The notes under the pieces: generated by a model
What the model was told of the DNA's origin: nothing
Seen by the model: only the letters and a program-made list of their open reading frames with translations
Database searches by the model: none
Translations under genes and position numbers: made by a program
Assembly (NCBI GenBank): GCA_030272155.1
Contig: CP126192.1
Span: 6,916,501-6,980,500 of the forward strand
Length of the DNA stretch: 64,000 bases
DNA from: Tetradesmus obliquus
Lineage: Eukaryota > Chlorophyta > Chlorophyceae > Sphaeropleales > Scenedesmaceae
Direction of reading: 5' to 3'
In this document: positions 25,201 to 35,867 of the stretch, piece after piece
Position numbering within the stretch: position 1 is the stretch's first letter
How the letters are laid out: every line of letters begins with the position of its first letter

Positions 25201-26315
25201 GCCGCACCACCTCCAGGCTGTACTCCCTGAGACATCCTCAAACGTAGCTCCTGTTGTTCAGGAAAACCATTTATACACATCGCGCTGCTTCACAAAACTG
25301 CTGATGAACCCCTGTTGGCTGGATCATGCCGTACCACCTCCTGACTGTGCTTACTCACGTGCCACGCACCCATGACCGCCACTGATATTAGAACAGCATG
25401 TGTAGCAGCCATATTCAACATGCTGACTCACCCCTATTTGCTGAGTCGTGCCGCACCACCTCCAGGCTGTACTCGCCAGACTCTCCCCGCAGCGGCAGCC
25501 GCTTGCCATTGTGCGACTCAAAGAAAGCAGACACCTGGCAGAGACACCAAGTGACCGATGTGAGGTTTCACCAGCATGGTGCGTGGTGTATGTGAGCATT
25601 GTGCGCGGGCTTGCATAGGGCAGCATGCCGACACAGCACATGATGCTGCGCTGAAAAACATGCACAGCAGCGAAGCCGTGCAGGCAGGGGCACCAGCTGC
25701 ATGCTTGCAGGACACTGAACACACCGCGCACATAAATGAACCACATACATGGCACTACTGCTGCTGCTGCTGCCGCTGCTCCTGGTGGTACTGCGCCACT
25801 GCAGGGCGGATGTGAACTGCATCCTGCTCACCTCCTCACAACCCTGCACGCATCAGGGATAAACAAACAAAGGGAAGCAGCAGACAACTCGTCAGTTGCG
25901 CATGTCAGTTGTGCATGTGTCTGTGTCAAGGTTTTACTCAACCTGTCACGGTAGCAGCTGTGGTTGCAAGCGCCGCTGATGTATGTAAGGTGTCTTGCTG
26001 TGCTGCAAACACTCAGTGACTGGCAAACTCCTGCAAGCCCTCTTTGCTACGCTGCACACCAGCTGCCGTGCTTCTGATAGACAAATGCTTAGTTGATACT
26101 TCACTTTTCACTTGTGCACACCCACCGTGCTGCAGAACCAGTCAGTGCCGCTGTCAAGGAACTCCTGTGTTAGGGTGTTGCCTGTGTGCTTCTGCAGGCA
26201 CTCCACATGAGTGCCCAAATTGTTGCAGCAGCTGCAGATGACCAGCGTTCTAGGCCCATAGCCGCTGCAAAAGTCATCTTTCTTGCAGTATATGCACTTG
26301 CTTTCCAGCTTGTAC
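15703..26315 (-). CDS. PHD finger / GNAT acetyltransferase (IDM1-type) with MBD-like segment, N-terminus unresolved
   Basis: Probable chromatin-reading histone acetyltransferase. Thirteen exons: 26315-26126, 25843-25832, 25534-25432, 24687-24637, 24405-24259, 23898-23838, 23576-23489, 22645-21865, 21414-21334, 20954-20514, 19891-19616, 18402-18327, 18115-15703. All phases agree, giving 1,572 residues. Domain order: PHD finger (CIYC, ICSCC, HVEC, WFCSTGC); a GNAT core resembling plant IDM1/PHD-GNAT proteins (VVSVATLRLFGTSLAEMPYV, ATRKDARRAG-CRRLL, a helix, then the LQELAALE region); acidic Ala/Lys-rich linkers; a segment around WKVRLMAPRANGRRDKQFI resembling a methyl-CpG-binding fold; a coiled segment near KKFYSEALQELASQ; and an 800-residue low-complexity tail. 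More N-terminal exons are expected because the first visible codon is split. That one locus covers both PHD-GNAT and MBD-like parts rests on phase continuity. Confidence 0.82.
18585..19560 (-). repeat. Eight echoes of the RALRRKLRDATLGVGLAG exon end
   Basis: The end of exon 19891-19616 is repeated downstream in the gene, with boundaries near 18591, 18711 (decayed), 18843, 18954, 19067, 19185, 19311 (partial) and 19491 versus 19611 for the true exon. Typical spacing is 111-130 bp. Most units keep the CTGGCAG|GTGAG donor, and several begin with a CAG|GGCGCTG junction that would serve as an acceptor, so each looks like a 50-nt cassette exon. Confidence 0.9.
20140..20440 (-). repeat. 120-bp tandem repeat of the VKRHLGLEEKPG exon end
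   Basis: The end of exon 20954-20514 plus about 80 bp of intron is repeated at 120-bp steps (boundaries near 20514, 20394 and 20274), with a fourth remnant (VKQHLG) near 20150-20165. The intron part is rich in CCAG/CCAAC. Confidence 0.88.
21221..21560 (-). repeat. Echoes of the lysine/aspartate-rich small exon
   Basis: Exon 21414-21334 (KKRKAGKGKDDDDWEG) has a recognisable copy at about 21217-21262 (KAGKDKNDDDWDG followed by GTGAG) and a short 5' fragment near 21540-21556. Confidence 0.75.
22195..22251 (-). repeat. (CTG)19, read as poly-Ala in the PHD-GNAT protein
   Basis: Nineteen uninterrupted CAG on the plus strand, the longest pure triplet tract I see. On the minus strand the frame is GCT, giving poly-Ala. 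Confidence 0.97.
22695..23245 (-). repeat. Five echoes of the GNAT GVEDMLRRLRVAWLVLPSVKQ segment
   Basis: Copies of the 5' part of exon 22645-21865, several with a CTGCAGG or CCTGGGG junction in front, occur at about 22695-22765, 22800-22895 (itself a scrambled double copy), 22944-23003, 23042-23130 and 23177-23243. Several encode the same peptide with few changes. Confidence 0.88.
24810..25350 (-). repeat. Five echoes of the EYSLEVVRHDPANRG exon end
   Basis: The 3' 45 bp of exon 25534-25432 with its AGGG|GTGAGTCAGC donor recurs with boundaries near 24811, 24934, 25066, 25179 and 25305 (the last without GT). Spacing to the true boundary near 25428 runs 113-132 bp. Confidence 0.9.
25832..25843 (-). 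other. 12-nt micro-exon of the PHD-GNAT gene
   Basis: GGTTGTGAGGAG (minus strand), flanked by CGTGCAG and GTGAGCAG, inserts Gly-Cys-Glu-Glu in phase 0 between WFCST and VSAFFES. It supplies the last Cys of the PHD pattern (C-x2-C spacing after WFC), which neither flanking exon provides. This is inference from motif completion and phase; no transcript is available. Confidence 0.65.
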
Positions 26316-28599
26316 CTGCGGCAGCAACGCAGCAGTGCAGCAGAACAGCAGCAGCACCAGTGGTTGTGATGGTGGCATGCTTGCAGTTTATGCCGTCTGC
26401 TTGCTGAGTTGCGGGCTCTATCTTGAAATAAAATCACATGGCGTACCAATCATTGTTGCTCTGCTGCTCAGCGACCTCTGGCATGGCTGATAGTCGATGG
26501 CAAGAGTCCTTTGGACAGATTCAAATCGAGCCTGGTGTTCCGTGGACGAAAGGTCGGCCTATAACTGAATGCACTATTCCATATTGCTGAGTAGCAACCA
26601 GATTCGGTGCTGATCAAGCATCGAGAGACCGCCGTTGATGCTCAACACAGCCCTTGGACGAGAGCTGAGTGTTGTTCGTTTGGTAAACAAACAGATGCTA
26701 CTTTTAAACGCGTTGGTGAAGACCCTTGTGCAGCAATCGATGTGAACGAGATGCTCTGCTCGGCCCAGATCAGCGTTCAAACCTCCTGCCACAGCAGCGA
26801 CCTGAACCCGCGCAACTTGAACTTGCCGTGTCACACAGCTGCCTCAAGTGCTTCAAACCTTGCATATATTTGACGGTGACATATGTTTTGTAAACCTGTA
26901 TCACATGCTGCTGCAGCTGGTCGGAAACAGCAGCTAACCAACAAAGACACTGCAGCAGCTGCAGCTTCATCCTCAGCCTGGGCGGCCCTGAGGGCACGCA
27001 GTACATCAAGATCTTGCAGGATGCTATGCTTACACTCTACCAATGCCTATCAATCAAATTTCATACGATGCAGCAAGAATCGAGCTTAACATCACACAGC
27101 AAGATAGCAGCCATCGACTGTTTACTGCATCAATGACTCATCAGCCAGGCTTGCCACGCCCATGGATGAAGCACTTGCTGTAGTGATGCCAGCAGCGCAT
27201 CCAAGCAATGATCAGCATAGCCAGCTCAAACAATGTCAATGACGCCAAAGCCTTGAAATTCACAGGACACAGAGCGTTGTCCCTGGCATTGCCAGCTGCA
27301 GTTTTGCACAACAAGTGCGTGCGGTGGTGTAGAACTGTACGACACCACAGCTGCAAGGGCATCAACATCAACCATTCAGCCAACCAACCATAGCAACTGC
27401 CTGCTGTTGTCACTGGGACTGTGGACCAGCTACAAGAGAGATAGCGACCGCATCACGTCGATGTGATATATGATGCTGCTGTGTACCACAGTGCGGCACT
27501 CATTCAACCACTGCTCAGCAGCAGCCCACCTAGTCATAACCTAAACACAGCGTCATCAGATTGCTGGACTGCTTACATACACCCAAATGCAATCCCTCTT
27601 ACAGTAAACAGCAGGCGAGGCTCAGCATGTTGGCCTGCAGCTTGCTTGACAGCTGGTGCTACTGTACACAAAAGTTCTCTGTCCCCTCTCAAATCATTGT
27701 CATCCTGCGAGTTATATAATGTCAAAACATGGCTGCAGCAAAGAATTGTCAAGCCAACAGCAAATGGTAGTGTACACTCTGCGCCTGCGCAGAGGTCAAC
27801 AGCTGCAACCGATATTCAACCACAACTTGATGGTGCATGAGTGTAGAAAGCAGCGCCTATACAGAACATGCAGCGCACTATTGCAGGACAGGCAGACAGC
27901 GTATATGCAGCTGCTGCAAAAGGGCCACGCGTGGAAGCAGGGAAATAGCAGATGCCTGCTCTCACAGCCCGCTAGGTGCCGCAAGTCAAGTCGGCTCATG
28001 CTAAGTCCAAACTATGACGCATCAGTCAGTCAGTCAGTCACAACTGCTGCAGGTGGCACTGCTGCCAGCAATGCCAACTTCAGGTTTAGATTCCAGCAAC
28101 CAGTCTCATGCATATAGCAGTTGAAAGCTGCTGTACACGAATCTGTCCAGGTGACCACTAAACACCATGCATGCAGCGCGTTGCTGCACATGCTGTGCAG
28201 CTGGGTCATGCCACTCATAGTTGTACAACGCTGCAGTATTCAGCAACCCTCCTAGGGCCGCAGGATGCAGCACAGGCTGCTCAGAGCACAACACTATCGC
28301 AATTAATTCAGAGTACAGGTATGTACAGCAGCCTGTCTTGCAGCCACAGAGCAGAAAGCACCACTGCCAGAGCAGCAAGAGATGGAACCCCGAACCATAG
28401 CACTGTCAACAAAGCCTCACCACAGCTCCACGCTGCGGCCTGTGTGTGACCAACCCATACAGTAGCAGCTGTTGCTGCAGACGTACACAGCATCTGCCGT
28501 GTCGGCCCTTCACTGTGCCAAAACTGGCTGCAACTGATGTGTAGCACCTGCTACAGGTGGCACCTGAAGAAACGCAGTTGCTCTCCCTTGTTATCAAAA
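26316..28599. other. Region upstream of the PHD-GNAT exons
   Basis: It must contain the missing 5' exon(s) and promoter of the PHD-GNAT gene. A minus-strand stretch near 26900-27040 (DLDVLRALRAAQAEDEAAAA) is the only coding-like segment I notice, but I cannot connect it with confident splice sites. A tetranucleotide run (CAGT)n is at 28021-28040. The rest shows nothing I can support. Confidence 0.3.
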
Positions 28600-28650
28600 G
28601 AGCATCAGAAGTAGTTGTGTTCCAGGTCGCTGCTGTGGCCATCATCGTAG
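28600..28650 (-). repeat. Echo of the Yippee terminal exon, including the stop
   Basis: About 110 bp beyond the stop of the Yippee-like gene the sequence again encodes DDGHSSDLEHNYF followed by TGA. The true C-terminus is FDGHSSDMDDHYF followed by TGA. The copy lies in the expected 3' UTR. Confidence 0.8.
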
Positions 28651-28715
28651 CTGAGGAGCTTGCCACAGCTTGCAATGCACGGGGTTTGAACGCTGGACAC
28701 CAACAGGCTGCAGCA

Positions 28716-30129
28716 TCAAAAGTAGTGGTCGTCCATGTCGCTGCTGTGCCCGTCAAAATAGCTGAGGGGAGGCACGCTGCTGTCATTTCTGCCTGGCGAG
28801 GGCGGCGGCTGTGCTGATGGGCTCGCCTCCACCACATGTGCTCTCTCCAGGATGAAGCGTCCCACCTTGTACTTTTGGCTCTCCTCATGCGCATCCTCCT
28901 GCAAGCATTGTTATAACACGAATGTTAGCATGAAGACAGACCGGCACATAACGCACGAGGCGGCTAGTGCGCTTTTCCTGTGAGGCGCCGCATGCCTCAG
29001 GCACAGTGGTACGCGCAGTGCAAAGATGCATATGTGGGTCGATTGCAACAGCGTGTGGCAAACTGCAGCGTGCTGAATGGATTGGCATCGCCAGTTCAGG
29101 TGCCGCTCTGGTGCATCCCAGGCCAACAGGCCGAATGGTTAGACAAAATTTATTTTCTCTGTTTCAACCTGTTGTCCAGCACACATCCAGCATGCACCTT
29201 GGCTGCTGTTGCAGCAGCTGCTGACTGAACTTCCTTGCACCCTGCCACGCACAGCCTCTATGCACCATGTAAATGCCGCAGCTGCCAGTCACTTGCTGCT
29301 TTTTGTTCAATCCTAATATGCTAAGATGCAGCCCGCACAGCTGCTGCAGCACCACTTACGTATTTCCAGCCCAGCAGCGCACAGCACTTTGTGCAGGAGA
29401 TGTCGCTGACAACGTGCATGCCTGTGGTCATCAGCCGGTCCTCTTTGGGCCCAGGAACAACGTTTATCACCTGACCAAACAGCCAGGCAGGCCCATTTTT
29501 GCTGTGAAATTGCTGCAGGTCAGAACAGCAACAGGCCAGGCAGGCAGCAGCAGTGGTAGCAGCAGTGGCAGCAGCAGCAGCAGAGGGCAGCAAGGCACAC
29601 GAGCGCAGTTCAGCGTTTAGTTGTAGCTGTGTCTCACGTGCCTACGCTGCTGTTTCAGCAGTACCTATCAGCAGGGGGTTTCTTTGCCGATGCCTTGCTG
29701 ACCATCTGCCAGGTCACTGCTGTCTGAAGGCAGCCCTCCTGGCTTACAAAAGCCACTACCAGCTTCTCATTCGTAGTACTCGTGTGTTAATCGTGTGATT
29801 GTCAGCCATCTGCGGGCTACAGCGCACACTCGCAACTGGCCACGACTAGGGTCACCACCGCAGAGATGGCACCTGACCTACGCCTGAGGAGCCCCTATAA
29901 TTGCGGGCAGCCCCCAATTTGCATCATTCTGATCGTCGAGGTCTGGTATTGCTGGTACTAAGCACGTAGACGGCAGGTTTGCTGAGTGGCAGGCCTGAAA
30001 TCCGCAACGGGCACATGTGATGCTGCTGCGCACCTTGCTCAACAGCTCCTCCACTTTGGCTAGATGTGTGCGGCAATACTTGCAACAGTAGGCCTTGCCG
30101 GAAAGATGCTCCACGAATACCCTTCCCAT
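28716..30129 (-). CDS. Yippee-like zinc-binding protein
   Basis: Small zinc-binding Yippee/Mis18/cereblon-fold protein; family members are nuclear or centrosomal and of poorly known function. Three exons: 30129-30034, 29512-29360, 28898-28716, all phase 0, 143 residues, TGA stop. The metal ligands are two CxxC pairs (Cys16/Cys19 in YCCKYCRTHLA and Cys72/Cys75 in DISCTKCCALLGWKY). The stretch GQVINVVPGPKEDRLMTTG followed by HVVSDI, and later KYKVGRFILERAHVVE, are family signatures. The C-terminal 30 residues form a Pro/Ser/Asp-rich extension. The ATG at 30129 is the natural start because the family begins MGR-F. The gene is divergent from the NT-C2 gene. Confidence 0.95.
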
Positions 30130-31177
30130 CTCGCGTCTCCTTGAAATTTGGCGTATACACAAGGCGAGCCTGGCAAAGAGCAAGAACAACGACAACAAAA
30201 ACTGTAAAAGATGCCATTAGCGTGCCTGTTTTCACAGATCGTTCAAGTATCCGACAATGACAGGGCCCTGGTGTCTGGAGGAATGCCCGCACTGGCAGCA
30301 GCCCAAAAGGCTAGAGAGAACATAATAAAACACAAGCCATTACATTTTCATGCAATGATGTGTCATTTTGCACGAACAGTGTGCGCCTGGTCCAAACTGC
30401 CACGTCAGGAACCTCACGAAGCAGGTGCTGCTTGGTGCCAAGGAGGGAGCACCCTGCCAGTGGGGCACCACCTAGTCAACTCAGCTATTCGGGTATGGTG
30501 AAGGAAACTTCGACAAACTGTTTGTTTACAAGGACTGCAAACTCACAAGCTATGTTTCTCACTGCGTGCACAAGCGTGTTGATGATATCATATGATATGG
30601 CTCTGCAGCGCTGCCATGGCATGGCCCAGCGGCCGCAGCAATATTGTTAATGCGATGTTGACATACTGCTCAATCAACCAGCACTTGACCTGCATATACA
30701 TGTCCCACGAATGCCAGCAGCTGACAGTTTCTGCAGTGTTACATAATCAGCCTGACCGCCAGGCCTGGTATGGCATGTGCTGCTATCGTATGTGCTGCTT
30801 GGTGTGTGGGCTCAGGCACAGCAGGATAGATTGCTTGGTGACACGACTACACACTTTTACAAGGGTGATGTAGTGCTTGAAAGGTCCCAGCAGATCATAA
30901 TCACCTCAAACATGCAGCAAGCTGCAGTGCACTGCAATGGTGGCAATTGCACACCTCCACAGCCTAGTGACCAGGTGTCACTAACATGTGTAGCTGCTGC
31001 AGTTCTTCAGTACTTTTAAAGCATTACGGCAAGTGTCTTCTGGTATCAGTTTTACTGCCACAAGACATCGTAAGGCATGTTGGCGGGAGTTTGCGACGCG
31101 AAGTGTTTCCCGCTCTTCTACTGTTCGTGTTCGTTCATACCCGCAAGCTGCAGCAGGTGAATCAAAGTATTGGAACC
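30130..31177. promoter_or_regulatory. Shared upstream region of divergent Yippee and NT-C2 genes
   Basis: About 1.05 kb separates two opposite start codons, so promoters for both must lie here, possibly shared. I see no clear TATA box or operator-like repeat and no coding region. 5' UTR introns cannot be excluded. Confidence 0.4.
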
Positions 31178-33780
31178 ATGTCTGCCACGCAACATAAGAC
31201 ACGTAAGCTGGTAGATATAGCACAGAAAGCACGGGGCAGGACACCCCTCAAGTATGAGCTGGAGGTCATCCCATTCTTTGCTGGAGAGCTGCCATCAGGC
31301 CTGGAAAAGGTTTCATTTGCATGGGAACGAGGCTCCAAGCTATTCACAACGGATGCACAGCCCGTGAATCCTCATACACGTGCTGTGTTTTGGAAGCAGT
31401 ACCTGCGCCAGGTGAGCAATGGTGTTCACAAATGGGACAGTAGCAGTGCATGTTCTGTTCTGTGTCCTGGCATACATGTACCAACGTCCACATTATGCAT
31501 GCTGTGACATGCTGATCTGTTGCTGTTTTGTGCAAGGGTTGGGATTTCATGCTGACCAGAGCAGCATAACTAGTGCACACACCATGCATACAAAGACAAG
31601 CGACCGACGGTTGTGCTGCCTTCCTGTTTGCAATACACCTGCAGACTGCTACGCTGTACAAGGAGGGCGGCCGCTTGCTGCCCAAAGAATACACGTTCAA
31701 AGTGCAGCATGTGCGTGGCAGCGACGATGGCGCCAACAGCAGCCGCAAAACCATCGGCAAGCTCAAACTCGACATGAGCACCTTCTGCAGCGAGGAGACA
31801 GCACCAGTGCCGCAGGAAGTTTTCCTGCAGCTCAAGTGAGCCGGATGCGTGGGGTTGGGCACCTGGCCCTGCACCAAACACTCTGCTTGCAGGAGCAGTA
31901 GCTGCCTGGCACAGCCTGCAACATGCTGAGCAGCTGTCAAATGGCCAGCAGGGGTTAAGGATCACATCCCACCTTGCAGAACCCCCCACCAGCACTGCAG
32001 CAGCCATCATGATGCGAGCACACAACATCTCAGCACGCTGCAGCAAGGTTGTGGCTTTGGACTGACCGCCTTTCCTTATTTCTTGCAGGCCTGCAGGAAA
32101 GCTCAAGGTGTCCATCAAGGCCAGCTGGCTGCAGGACGCAAAAGTGGACATGGAGGCGCTCACTGAGGCCAGCTTCACAACACACAAGAGCCGGGATGCA
32201 GCGCTGGCTGGGCTAGCAGAGGATGAGCAGGTGCGAGGACAGCTGCAGCTAGTAGCTATGGCAGCAACAGGCTCAGCAAAGGCCACTTGTGCGGTAGAAC
32301 CCATGCGGGCGAGGTGACTGACCACAGGCGGCAGCCCGCATGGTTGCAGGTTTGCAGGCAAGCAGCTGGGCCGGTGCAGCAGCAGCAGCTGCCGTGGTGC
32401 CTGCTGTGTATGAAACGTCCTCTTGTCGGAACCGCATACAATGCTGCAAGCAAAGTTGCGTGCTGCTGTTATCAATGGCGGCAAATATGCCGACTCTGTT
32501 CTCGTGTCTATTGTTTCGCTTGCAGGACCTGAGCGGCTTTGAAGCTGTGCACTTAGATCCACAAGAGCCACAGCAGCACCACATGCAGCAGCAGTGCCAT
32601 CACAGCAGGGGCATGAGCCAAGACAGGGGCAGCAGCGGCAGCCCAAAGACAGCAACAGGGCGTGGCAGTGGCAGCGGCGGCAGCAGCAACAGCATGCAAA
32701 AGCAGGGGCTAGGGCTGGGCGATAGCAGCAGCCAAGCTTCAACCTCTCCAAGAATAGCAGCAGCAGGTAATGGCTGCGGTTGCTGGGGGAAACAAAGGGT
32801 ACTGCTGCGGCACGGCAGCTGTCTTGCTCTGCACGCTCGTGCTCCTTCAGAAGACTATGGCTGCACAGCTACATGCACACATGAGGTACTCAGCTCATGC
32901 ACTGCATATGCCATGCCTTCAGTGCCCATGCCGCTGATGCTGATCTGCTGCTGCTGCTGCTGCTGCTACTCCTTTGCTGTTGCCAGGCGTGTACGGCAAG
33001 CAGGGCCCGCAGGTGCCAGGGGCCATCGGCGACTTCAGTGTGGGGCTGTCGCCAGACGAGGAGCGGGCAGCAGCAGAGCAGGAGAAGGCGCGGCTGGTGA
33101 GGGGCGTGCGCCTGCATCATGCACATTAAGCAAACGTACTACGCGCCGCGGTTGTCAGTATGTGCAGATGTTTCAATGTATTGTCAGCCTGCAGGAGGAC
33201 ACCTGTGTTGATGATTCTGCTGCAACAGCTGCACGACTTGGTGCCCCTGTAAGCCGCATGCAATGCGTGACGTCTGTTGCAAGGGCTGCTGTGTGCTGGC
33301 CCTGCTGGTGCAGGCTGCAATGAAGGAGGTTGAAGTGGAGCGCATGCGGCGCAACATTGAGGAGCAGCTGCGCTCGGAGCTCAATGATGCGCTGGCAAAG
33401 CACAACAAGACCACCTGGCGGGACATGTTCTGCTGCTGCTTCCCTCGCAAGCAAGGGGTGAGTGCACTGCCTAACCCAGTGATGACAGTGCAAGGCTCGA
33501 GGTGGTGCAGTTGGTGCATGCTGCCCTAGATGGCTGCATGCATTACTGCACCAGCCAAGGCAGTGCGTATATTGCTGGGCTCAGGATGGCGCAAGGTCGC
33601 TTCAGGGGCAGCTGCTTTGTGCTGTGATCATGCGGTGCTGTCGAACAAGCGTAGCAAGTCGCCCTGTTGCTGCTGTTGCTGCTGCTGTTGCTGCCGCTGC
33701 AGGTGCGCACAACCAATCAGGAGATGGGTGCCATGGATGATAATGAGAATGCATCGCTGGCACAGGGCGCCTACCTGTGA
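31178..33780 (+). CDS. NT-C2 (N-terminal C2) domain protein
   Basis: Probable membrane- or cytoskeleton-associated adaptor; NT-C2 domains occur in EEIG1/EHBP1-like and plant PMI1-like proteins. Eight exons: 31178-31411, 31645-31835, 32089-32230, 32526-32766, 32987-33096, 33195-33248, 33314-33457, 33703-33780. All phases agree, giving 397 residues and a TGA stop. The NT-C2 fold covers about residues 20-160 (KYELEVIPFFAGELPSGL, FAWERGSKLFT, LPKEYTFKV, GKLKLDMSTF, KLKVSIKASWL). A Gln/Ser/Gly linker follows, then a charged helix (EVERMRRNIEEQLRSELND) and a CCCFPRKQ cluster that could be lipidated. No exon echoes are visible here, in contrast to the neighbours. TGTAA at 34252-34256 is a candidate poly(A) signal. 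Confidence 0.9.
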
Positions 33781-35867
33781 CGTGATGTATTTGAAAGCAT
33801 GCTGAGCATCAGTGTTGTGGAAACTGTGAGCAGACTTGTGCACAAAAGGTTGTGATGAAAACAAAAATGCTGCCGTGCAGGGCGTGCAGCGTCCATGCTG
33901 GTAATGGATCAAAGTGCTGGATGTGACATGGTTGTTGTGTGCAATCTCTGCACAGCGTGTGCAGCCCAGTCAAGACTGGCATTCAGTATACAGTGTGTGT
34001 CAGAGGATGCCCTTCCTCATCATCAATGGATGCTGTCCTTGAGCTTACCACGTATGTACAGTTTGTGCCGTGTGAGCAGCTACAGTTTCTAGAAGCCAGA
34101 ACAAGTGTGGGCTGTGCGCTGGCTTTTCATGAGTGCAGACAAGTGCAGCAGCCATCGCTCTGCATGCCGCGCCAACGGGCTGGGGTCACGGTGGCGCGCT
34201 GGTTTAAGTGAATGAGCCTGTCATTGGCTCCCCAACGGGCGAGGTTACTCTTGTAACTTCCAAAATGTGAAAATGTGGTTTGCGTCATCAGCAACCGCTG
34301 TAGGGCGTCATCAGCAACACGGTTACCACGATGAGCTCTTATAGCACCATTTCAGCATCAGCGCCCCTTGGTTTTGCGTGACCTGCTGAGGATATGATTT
34401 AACCCCTAAGGTATTGCCACTGCCCATTGAACCTGTCATTAGGTATCCATTCAGTGAGCTTACCATTGCAGAGTTGGAAGGATAGGTGTGTACTCTGTTG
34501 CAATGCTTGGCTGGTGAGTAACTTACAGGCCTTCGGCTCTTGCTGAGAACTTGTTTAATTTGTCACCGGTGCCAGCATAAGCCAGCTGGCTTAACTTAAG
34601 CTTGAAGCATATGAACACACATACATGATCTTGCCGCACACATACAGCTTCTGTACATGCCCCATGTGGTGCAACTCGGTATGGCTTACAAGAAGACTAT
34701 TATTATGCCACATGTGGTGCAACTCGTGCATGGTTGGTAGGGTGAAGAGCCTGCCGCTGATATGCCTGTGCTTGGCATCGTGAGTGTTGAAGCACACTGT
34801 TCTAGACAACAGGACTGCTGATCAACCGCACAGACCGGCTGACAGGGCACATGCGCAAACTTTGCACACATATGTTACCTTGGCGTTATCATCCTTTGCA
34901 ACCCATGAAAGTGCCTTGCATCTTAATCTCCAGCAACCAAGAACAGAAGCGCAGCGACCATGGCCCATGGCCAGGCCACCTGCCACTTTGCAGTGGGCAA
35001 TGCAGCCAGGAAATGTATCGGCTGAGCACACACACACGCATCCATTCAGCAGAGCTGGCCGGTGCATGGGTCTCGCCAACATCATGTGTGTGCTGGAGTG
35101 GTCATACAATGATGTTGAACATCCTGCTGCTGCAGCACCTTGAAGGTGGACAATGCCCTCCGCTGCAGTAATCCTATGTGGAATATCCGTGCCAAAGCCA
35201 CTGCACTAAACCATCTCTGAAAATAAAATGCACAAATAAATACACACCACCACATCCTGCTGGCCGAGGTAAAGCATCATTACATATTTCAGTAACGCGC
35301 CCTAGGTTGCAGTGCAACTACTGCTGCAATCTGCTGCCAGTTGTCCTGTGGACAGTCTAGCACCTAAGGGATGCTCGGGGCCGCTGCAGCCAGCTTCACA
35401 CCTACCAGAGCGTGCATCCACGCCACAACAAAAGACACCAGTTGAATTTTACATGTGGATTTCCAGCAGGTGGGTGCAGGCATTGCTTGGGCAGCACATG
35501 CGCTGCACTACACGCCTGCTGCAATCCTCAAGAAAGGTAACGGCACTTTGCACACCAAGTATCAGCCACGATATCAGCATTTTAGCTGCTGCAAATACAT
35601 ATGAAATGTACAAATGGCAGCAAGCCGGCCAGCACGTCACCAGGCTGTGGTGCACCCTAGCCAGCAGAGTAATGGCTGCCGCTGGGCCTCCAAACACTAT
35701 TGCTGTTTGCATTGTAATCATACCTGTAACACCAAAATTTTAAGCAGCTCTCACACTCCCCAACACAGTGTCCCCGGATGCCTGCACCCTGCAGGACAGC
35801 TCTCACGCCGGCCAGACACTACGGCCACTACGGCTACGGCCACTGGACTTGCCGCACTGCCGATGTC
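33781..35867. other. Convergent intergenic region
   Basis: No gene seen. It carries TGTAA at 34252 (plus strand, NT-C2 gene) and TTACA at 35449-35453 (minus strand, four-TM gene) as candidate polyadenylation signals. A short duplicated CACATGTGGTGCAACTCG-type motif occurs near 34660-34725. Confidence 0.45.

Noticed and set aside
34591..34871. Minus-strand open frames near 34.6-34.9 kb as a small gene
   Set aside because: Short, internally repetitive (duplicated CACATGTGGTGCAACTCG-type motif) and without supporting splice sites or domain.
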